A stretch of 18,822 nucleotides of DNA, taken from Armatimonadota bacterium (GTDB taxonomy: Bacteria; Armatimonadota; Fimbriimonadia; Fimbriimonadales; ATM1). The position numbers and the translations under genes are program-made. The DNA lies in assembly GCA_013816225.1 (NCBI GenBank), contig JACDEQ010000011.1, forward strand, positions 1 to 18,822, given 5' to 3'. Below the pieces are notes generated by a model. It saw only the letters and a program-made list of their open reading frames with translations. It was not told the origin of the DNA and searched no databases. This document shows, in pieces, positions 14,561 through 18,822 of this stretch; position 1 is the stretch's first letter, and each line of letters opens with the position of its first letter.

Positions 14561-14799
14561 CCGCGGAAGATGCAGTCGATGACGACGTCGCGGATGCCTG
14601 GCCGCGTCCGCAGTACCTTGGCCACAAGTTCCACCTCCACCTTCAGGTCGAGCGCGTGCCCACGCATAGCCTTCACCTGACCGCCGAACTTGACGATCCC
14701 GTGATTCAATCCGATGTTCATCATGCTGGTGTCTATCGGCCGGCGGGCAAGCTCCTTGCGCACGGTCCTCATGGCTTCGATGTCTTCAGGCCTGGGCAT
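14557..14799 (-). CDS. Small BON-like protein of unknown function
   Basis: The 80-residue product has no signal peptide. It reads as a single alpha/beta unit: IDTSMMNIGLNHGIVKFGGQVKA, then LKVEVELVAKVLRTRPGIRDVVIDCIF. The pattern of a short strand, a GxVxxxGxV-like turn, a helix and a GIxxVxxD strand is that of BON domains, which often bind lipids or surfaces, but the match is by eye. It follows secDF by 29 nt on the same strand, yet has its own TATAAT box 7 nt before the ATG (14807-14812), so it may be transcribed separately. Its stop overlaps the convergent aldolase stop. The function is unknown. Confidence 0.7.
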   Translation of the reverse strand: MPRPEDIEAMRTVRKELARRPIDTSMMNIGLNHGIVKFGGQVKAMRGHALDLKVEVELVAKVLRTRPGIRDVVIDCIFRG

Positions 14800-14806
14800 G
14801 GGTTAG

Positions 14807-14812
14807 ATTATA
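14807..14812 (-). promoter_or_regulatory. Candidate leaderless -10 box (TATAAT) for the small BON-like gene
   Basis: A perfect TATAAT on the minus strand is followed by 7 nt (CTAACCC) and the ATG at 14799. There is no room for a Shine-Dalgarno. The box is close to the end of secDF (14829). Confidence 0.55.
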
Positions 14813-14828
14813 CGTCGCATCCGGCGAG

Positions 14829-17459
14829 CTATCGCTTCTTCCTGCGCTTAGTTTGCGAATACTGTCCCTTTGCCGGAGCGCCGTCGTCGTCGGGAGTCCA
14901 GACCGTCTCATCGCGGATGACCGGCCCCGGCTCGCGAAGCTTTTTGTCGTGTATGATCGTGGCACCGGCGCCCTTGCGCTTCCCGACCCAGCGCTCCCAG
15001 AGAACCAGGATCGGGGCGGCGTTGAAGATCGACGAGTAGGTTCCCGATACGATGCCGATCAACATAGCGGCGCTGAAGTGCTTCAGGTCGGGCGTGGCGC
15101 TTCCTATGAATACAAGGATCGCAAGTGTCACGATAACCGTGCCGCTCGTGTTCAGTGATCGCGCAAAACTTTGGGTGATCGAACGGTCCACCAGGTGGTC
15201 GAACGACTCGCCCGCCAAGGGCCGGCGAAGGTTCTCGCGTATTCGGTCGAAGATGACGATCGTGTCATGAACCGAGAAGCCGATGACGGTCAGCATCGCG
15301 GTGATGGTGAGCTGGCTGACCTCCCAATTGCGGAAGTAGCCCATGATCGCCGAGAGGCCCAGAATCACCACGACGTCGTGGAGCATCGCGATAATGGCGC
15401 TCAGGCCGAATCGCAAACCGACGGCGAAGCCGCCGAGGGCGACGCCGAACCGGATCGCCAAATAGAGCACGATAAGAACCGAGGACACGATGACGCCGAT
15501 AACCGCGCCACGTATGGTCTCTGCGCGAACGGCCGGACCGGCCGACTCGAACGACACCTCGTCCTTGATGCCGGACAGCTCCTTTGTGCCGTCCGCTGCG
15601 ACCTTCTCGATGGGAGTTGGGTCGCCGCCAACCGCTGAGACGATCTTCGCGCCGAGTTGCTTCCGGAGCGTCGCCAGGTCATTCGATGTGCCCGGCCGCG
15701 CGGTTTTGCTCAGTTCGAAGTATCGCTCGACCTCCGGATTATCTCTGGGTGGGATCGTGATATAAGCGACCGGCCTGTCGCTTCCCTCTTCCGCGTCCCC
15801 GATCTTGGCGTTCGCACCCTTGAAGCCTGCCTTTTCGATCATGGCCGAAACGGCGCTCGACGTCGCAGGAGTGCCCTTGGGCAGCCGTACGCCCGACTCG
15901 ATGCCACCGAGAAACTCGAAGTTCAGCTTCAAACCGCCCATCCCCATGAAGATCAGGCCGGGGACGATAATGAGGAACGAAATGATGAAGTATCGCGCCA
16001 TGTTCTTCACGATATGGAGCGGGTTCTTGTCGGCATTGGCCTCCAGCCGCTCGCCGAACCAGCCGCGCCCCGTTCCGTAAAGGTTGGGGTTCTTCCCGAT
16101 TCCGCTCGAAACGAAGAAAAGTAGCAGCGTGCGCGTCACCGTCACAGCGGTAAAGAGGCTGATGAACACACCGATCATCAGCGTTGTGGCGAAACCCTTC
16201 ACCGGCCCTGTACCGATGTTGATGAGCACCAACGACGTAATGACGGTACACGCGTTCGAGTCGAGAATCGCCGGGAACGCGCGTTTAAACCCGAGATCAA
16301 TGGCGGTCATGAGGGTCCGCCCGGTACGGAGTTCCTCCTTTAGCCGCTCAAAGATCAAGATGTTGGCGTCGACCGCCATGCCCACCGACAGAATGAAGCC
16401 GGCTATCGCGGCTAGTGAGAACGTGACGCCGATCCACTTGAAGACCGCGAAAGAAAGCGAAATGTAGGCCAGGAGCGCGAGCAGCGCAACGAACCCGGGG
16501 AACATGTAGTAGACCAGCAAGAACGCCGCGATCACGCCGAAGGAAATGAAGCCCGCGACGAGCATCTGCGACAGAGCTTGCCGCCCGATCGAAGGCGCGA
16601 TCTTGGTTACGTTCTGTTCTTTCAAGTCTACCGGCAGGGCGCCCGCGGTGAGCAGTCCGCTAAGCCGCTTGGCCTCGGTCGGCGTGAACCGGCCTTCGAG
16701 AACGGCGCCGCCCTTGAAGCTGGTAACACCCTCTTTAATGTGAGAGAATGAAACGACCTCACGGTCGATAACGGCGACGAGCCATTCGCGGCGGTTTACA
16801 TGGGAGCGGGCGAACTCGGACAGGGCATCTTCGCCTTCCGGCTTGAAGGATAGCTTGATGTTATACCTGCCGTTGGGCGCAAGATCCGGTTCAGCAGACC
16901 GCAGGTTCTCGCCTTTGGTGATCAATTTCCAGCGATCGAACATGCGGTCGTATTCCGGGGTGCCCAATTTAAGATACTCGTCGTTGGACTGCCCTCTACG
17001 CTTGAATCGATCTACATCCTGCGGGCCATTCGGCGTGTCGATGGTTGCGTCGGAATGCTCGTAGGGCCGGGCGGGATCGAGATCGGTCGCGACGTTGCTC
17101 GCCCAGTAGTATTGAAGCTGCGCCGAGGTCGTAATGACCTTACGGGCCTCTTCCTCATCGGTCAGGCCGGGGAGCTCGACGACGAACCGGTCGTCGCCCT
17201 TGCGGTAAACGCTGGCCTCGGCGACGCCGAGACTTTGCGCGGCCCGGCCCTCGAGGATACCGACTGTTTGGAGGGCCTTCCGATTCCAGGTCTCGCCAGT
17301 CCTGTCCGCCGGCGAGAGCTTGCTCTTGTCGGCCAAGATGGTGAAGCGGATGCCGCCGTCGACGTCGAGGCCAAGCCTGGGCTTAACGGTCAAATTGACC
17401 CAAATCGACAGACCTACAAGGACGACCGTAACAAGAATAAACCAGATACCGCGTTGCAA
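14829..17459 (-). CDS. secDF: Protein translocase subunit SecDF (SecD-SecF fusion)
   Basis: The 876-residue membrane protein joins SecD and SecF, which use the proton gradient to help pull secreted proteins through SecYEG. It has a first helix (about 5-23), then LGLDVDGG (29-36), a large exported P1 domain, and five helices including SVGMAVDANILIFERLKEE (about 355-375) and the IDLGFKRAFPAI segment. The SecF half begins near residue 475 with FEFLGGIESG (about 515), a second exported domain, and VHDTIVIFDRIRENLRR (about 735). Fused forms such as that of Bacillus are shorter (737 residues); the extra length lies in the exported domains and linkers. The start is TTG (17457-17459), supported by GGAGG 9 nt upstream; a nearby ATG at 17488 is out of frame. 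Confidence 0.95.
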   Translation of the reverse strand: MQRGIWFILVTVVLVGLSIWVNLTVKPRLGLDVDGGIRFTILADKSKLSPADRTGETWNRKALQTVGILEGRAAQSLGVAEASVYRKGDDRFVVELPGLTDEEEARKVITTSAQLQYYWASNVATDLDPARPYEHSDATIDTPNGPQDVDRFKRRGQSNDEYLKLGTPEYDRMFDRWKLITKGENLRSAEPDLAPNGRYNIKLSFKPEGEDALSEFARSHVNRREWLVAVIDREVVSFSHIKEGVTSFKGGAVLEGRFTPTEAKRLSGLLTAGALPVDLKEQNVTKIAPSIGRQALSQMLVAGFISFGVIAAFLLVYYMFPGFVALLALLAYISLSFAVFKWIGVTFSLAAIAGFILSVGMAVDANILIFERLKEELRTGRTLMTAIDLGFKRAFPAILDSNACTVITSLVLINIGTGPVKGFATTLMIGVFISLFTAVTVTRTLLLFFVSSGIGKNPNLYGTGRGWFGERLEANADKNPLHIVKNMARYFIISFLIIVPGLIFMGMGGLKLNFEFLGGIESGVRLPKGTPATSSAVSAMIEKAGFKGANAKIGDAEEGSDRPVAYITIPPRDNPEVERYFELSKTARPGTSNDLATLRKQLGAKIVSAVGGDPTPIEKVAADGTKELSGIKDEVSFESAGPAVRAETIRGAVIGVIVSSVLIVLYLAIRFGVALGGFAVGLRFGLSAIIAMLHDVVVILGLSAIMGYFRNWEVSQLTITAMLTVIGFSVHDTIVIFDRIRENLRRPLAGESFDHLVDRSITQSFARSLNTSGTVIVTLAILVFIGSATPDLKHFSAAMLIGIVSGTYSSIFNAAPILVLWERWVGKRKGAGATIIHDKKLREPGPVIRDETVWTPDDDGAPAKGQYSQTKRRKKR

Positions 17460-17468
17460 GTGAGAAAT

Positions 17469-17473
17469 CCTCC
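17469..17473 (-). promoter_or_regulatory. Ribosome binding site deciding the TTG start of secDF
   Basis: GGAGG on the minus strand, 9 nt before TTG 17457-17459. Together with the conserved first helix it makes the non-ATG start convincing. Confidence 0.65.
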
Positions 17474-17481
17474 GGCTATAA

Positions 17482-17493
17482 GCGCCATGGCGC
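17482..17493. repeat. Perfect 12-bp palindrome GCGCCATGGCGC in the secDF leader
   Basis: This GC-rich palindrome lies between the putative secDF -10 box and its ribosome site. It could be a protein-binding site, or a small hairpin (4-bp stem, CATG loop) in the message. No function is established. Confidence 0.35.
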
Positions 17494-17506
17494 GAAGCCG
17501 CGAGAA

Positions 17507-17512
17507 ATTATA
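17507..17512 (-). promoter_or_regulatory. Candidate -10 box (TATAAT) for secDF
   Basis: A perfect TATAAT on the minus strand lies 47 nt before the TTG start, which would leave a leader of about 40 nt containing the GGAGG site. The -35 is poor. Confidence 0.45.
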
Positions 17513-17535
17513 CTCGGTTGGCGCTCGTCCTATCA

Positions 17536-17541
17536 TAGGCT
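17536..17541 (+). promoter_or_regulatory. Candidate leaderless -10 box (TAGGCT) for the Xer recombinase
   Basis: TAGGCT is followed by exactly 7 nt (CGAACCC) and the ATG at 17549, with no Shine-Dalgarno. It is part of the recurring TANNNT-plus-7 pattern. Confidence 0.5.
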
Positions 17542-17548
17542 CGAACCC

Positions 17549-18409
17549 ATGACTATCGACGAAGCCGTCCAGCGGTTCCTCGACCACTTGCGCGCAGGCC
17601 GCTCGGCGCACACGTTGCGAAGCTACGGCTCCGATCTTGCTCAGCTTGCGAAAACTTGCGAAGAGCGCGACAAGGCGGAGGCGTCGTCGATCGAGGGCGA
17701 AGACATCCGCGCTTTCCTTCGCGCCTATGGAAAGAAACCTGTCACCCGGGCCCGGAAAACCTGCTCTGCCCGCGCCTTCACCAAGTTTTTGGCGGAAATT
17801 GGCGAGATCGAGAATGACCCCGCCATCGGAATGGACTCTCCGATCAATCGGCGGACACTTCCCAAGGACATCGCGCCAGAACAGGCGTTTGAACTGCTCA
17901 CGGCCGAGATCGGCAAGACACCGCTCCGCGATAGGGCGATCCTCGAACTGCTTTACGGCGCGGGCCTTCGTGCTTCCGAGGTGGTTGCTGTCGACCTGAA
18001 CGACATCAATCGCGATCGGACGATACGCGTGCGGGGCAAAGGCAACAAGGATCGAATCGCCGTCTACGGCGAGCTTTGCGCAGAAGCCGCCAGGCGCTAC
18101 ATCGACGAAGAGCGGGTCGGCGGCGGGCCGGCGCTCTTTACGAACGACAAAGGGGCGCGCCTCAGCCAGCGGACGCTCCAGCGAATTGTCGAGCGACGCC
18201 GATCCCTGGTCGGCTTATCGCCGGACGTGTCCCCCCATTCGCTCCGCCACAGCTTTGCAACCCACCTTCTAAACGGAGGGGCCGATCTGAAGACCGTTCA
18301 GCAGCTGCTTGGCCACGAAAGCCTCGCCACGACGCAGATTTACACGCACGTTTCGATCGAGCGTCTGCGCGAGGTGGTTGCCAAACGCCACCCTAAAGGC
18401 AAGGCTTAG
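17549..18409 (+). CDS. Site-specific tyrosine recombinase XerC/XerD
   Basis: The 286-residue protein has a SAM-like N-terminal DNA-binding domain (about 1-90) and a C-terminal catalytic domain. The complete catalytic set is visible: Arg141 (GAGLRASE), Lys164 (VRGKGNKDR), His230 and Arg233 (SPHSLRHS), His256 (LLGHES) and nucleophile Tyr265 (TQIYTHV). Length and motifs match the chromosomal Xer proteins that resolve chromosome dimers at dif, rather than phage or integron integrases. XerC and XerD cannot be told apart here. No dif-like 28-mer was recognised on either side. It is divergent from secDF (89 bp between) and 60 bp upstream of csrA on the same strand. Confidence 0.93.
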   Translation: MTIDEAVQRFLDHLRAGRSAHTLRSYGSDLAQLAKTCEERDKAEASSIEGEDIRAFLRAYGKKPVTRARKTCSARAFTKFLAEIGEIENDPAIGMDSPINRRTLPKDIAPEQAFELLTAEIGKTPLRDRAILELLYGAGLRASEVVAVDLNDINRDRTIRVRGKGNKDRIAVYGELCAEAARRYIDEERVGGGPALFTNDKGARLSQRTLQRIVERRRSLVGLSPDVSPHSLRHSFATHLLNGGADLKTVQQLLGHESLATTQIYTHVSIERLREVVAKRHPKGKA

Positions 18410-18424
18410 ACCCGGTTCGTGGGA

Positions 18425-18430
18425 TAATAT
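18425..18430 (+). promoter_or_regulatory. Candidate -10 box (TAATAT) for csrA
   Basis: TAATAT (within GGATAATATG) lies 39 nt before the csrA ATG and would start a leader of about 32 nt that contains the Shine-Dalgarno hairpin. No clear -35 is at the normal distance. Confidence 0.4.
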
Positions 18431-18448
18431 GAACAAGCCGGTAATGCC

Positions 18449-18468
18449 GGGCGCCAAGGAGGGCGGCC
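18449..18468 (+). promoter_or_regulatory. csrA leader hairpin presenting AAGGAG in a hexaloop (candidate CsrA site and Shine-Dalgarno)
   Basis: The stem CGCC (18452-18455) pairs with GGCG (18462-18465) around the loop AAGGAG (18456-18461). After one G-G mismatch, GG (18449-18450) pairs with CC (18467-18468). The loop is part of the AAGGAGG Shine-Dalgarno 7 nt before the ATG. High-affinity CsrA sites in other bacteria show ARGGA in just such a hexaloop, so CsrA binding here would block its own translation. Confidence 0.55.
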
Positions 18469-18469
18469 T

Positions 18470-18661
18470 ATGCTTGTTCTAACCAGAAAAGTTCATCAGA
18501 GCATCATGATCGGGGACGATATCGAAATCGTCGTCCTGGAGGTACGCGGCGAGCAAGTCCGCATCGGCATCAAGGCGCCCAAGGATGTGTCAGTCCACCG
18601 CCAAGAGATTTACTCGATGATCAAGACCGAGGCTGCGGACGAGCAGAAGCCCGAGCCGTGA
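18470..18661 (+). CDS. csrA: Carbon storage regulator CsrA
   Basis: The 63-residue product is a full-length CsrA, a dimeric RNA-binding protein that controls translation by covering GGA motifs near ribosome sites. MLVLTRKVHQSIMIGDDIEI is the canonical start, and VRIGIKAPKDVSVHRQEIY the second half. The RNA-binding residues Leu4, Arg6 and Arg44 are present. A charged tail (ADEQKPEP) follows residue 55. A strong Shine-Dalgarno, AAGGAGG (18456-18462), lies 7 nt before the ATG, in contrast to the leaderless look of its neighbours. Its own leader has a CsrA-type hairpin. CsrA often accompanies flagellar genes and FliW; none of these is in the window. Confidence 0.96.
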   Translation: MLVLTRKVHQSIMIGDDIEIVVLEVRGEQVRIGIKAPKDVSVHRQEIYSMIKTEAADEQKPEP

Positions 18662-18667
18662 CCCTCG

Positions 18668-18688
18668 CCTCTCCCCTGGTGGGAGAGG
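18668..18688. repeat. Perfect 8-bp stem hairpin, REP-like element between csrA and the PKD-like gene
   Basis: CCTCTCCC pairs with GGGAGAGG around the loop CTGGT, followed by a GTGAGC..CGGGTGAAGGG tract to about 18717. The unit resembles the scattered intergenic CCTCTCCC/GGGAGAGG repeats of many GC-rich bacteria. It sits just past the csrA stop in a convergent gap and could end transcription both ways, although it lacks a T-tract. Only one copy is in the window. Confidence 0.5.
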
Positions 18689-18727
18689 TCGGTGAGCTTG
18701 CGAACCGGGTGAAGGGACCGGCGGCAG

Positions 18728-18822
18728 CTAAGGATTAACCGTAACGTTGATCGTTCCGACCCACGGCTGCTTTACCCCGTAGATATCCCGGATCGTCAGC
18801 GTCACCTTGTACTCGCCCGGAA
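18728..18822 (-). CDS. C-terminal end of a PKD-like/Ig-like domain protein (5' part outside window)
   Basis: The minus strand is open from the right edge to TAG at 18728-18730 and encodes PGEYKVTLTIRDIYGVKQP, then WVGTINVTVNP. This is the last two strands of a PKD-type domain (PGxYxVTLTVxD...xxTIxV), common at the end of secreted or surface proteins. Only 31 residues are visible, so the whole protein cannot be named. It converges on csrA with a 66-bp gap holding the hairpin repeat. Confidence 0.65.
   Translation of the reverse strand, partial: PGEYKVTLTIRDIYGVKQPWVGTINVTVNP

Noticed and set aside
17460..18469. A dif site next to the xer gene
   Set aside because: No 28-bp pair of 11-bp arms with a 6-bp centre was recognised in either flanking gap.

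Overview
This 18.8 kb window is gene-dense, moderately GC-rich chromosomal DNA from a free-living bacterium. It shows no insertion sequence, phage or CRISPR signature. The gene set includes the futalosine menaquinone route (mqnA), a one-piece SecD-SecF protein, a YafK-type L,D-transpeptidase, an outer-membrane-protein remnant, CsrA, and a secreted Tricorn-like protease. Several genes appear to start directly at their promoter (leaderless TANNNT boxes). My best guess is a diderm lineage near Armatimonadota (Fimbriimonadia-like). This is inference from overall protein flavour, not proof.

Layout. 1-806 holds the 3' part of a sugar permease of the drug/metabolite superfamily, convergent with a YafK-like L,D-transpeptidase (803-1486, minus). 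Only 22 bp separates that gene's start from a 1041-residue secreted Tricorn-type protease (1509-4634). The end of the protease gene runs into a 104-residue fragment that looks like the amino end of an outer-membrane protein (4609-4923, minus). Upstream of the fragment lies a perfect 17-bp Fur/Zur-style palindrome (4991-5007). Next come an OmpR-type response regulator and its soluble PAS-GAF-GAF histidine kinase (5014-7847, minus, ATGA overlap). The kinase reading frame is broken by one in-frame TGA at 7212-7214.

Divergent from the kinase are mqnA and recN (7947-10423, joined by TGATG) and a small VOC protein (10494-10880). The opposing minus-strand block 13721-10877 is tightly packed: dCMP-deaminase family protein, TagO/WecA-type GlcNAc-1-P transferase, undecaprenyl-diphosphatase UppP and PdxT, with tRNA-Leu(UAA) just upstream. 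The transferase and UppP both act on the undecaprenyl carrier. Then follow a class II aldolase (13940-14560), a small BON-like protein (14557-14799, minus), the SecDF fusion (14829-17459, minus), a XerC/D tyrosine recombinase (17549-18409) and csrA (18470-18661). The edge holds a hairpin repeat and the C-terminal end of a PKD-like surface protein (18728-18822, minus).

The most interesting signals are at expression level. Several genes have a TANNNT box 7-8 nt from the start codon and no Shine-Dalgarno, while others have strong Shine-Dalgarno sites. Three of the convergent gene pairs overlap by exactly the 4 nt of their stop codons. The csrA leader folds into a hairpin with its Shine-Dalgarno in a GGA hexaloop, as expected for autoregulation. 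I found no convincing novel defence or biosynthetic system.
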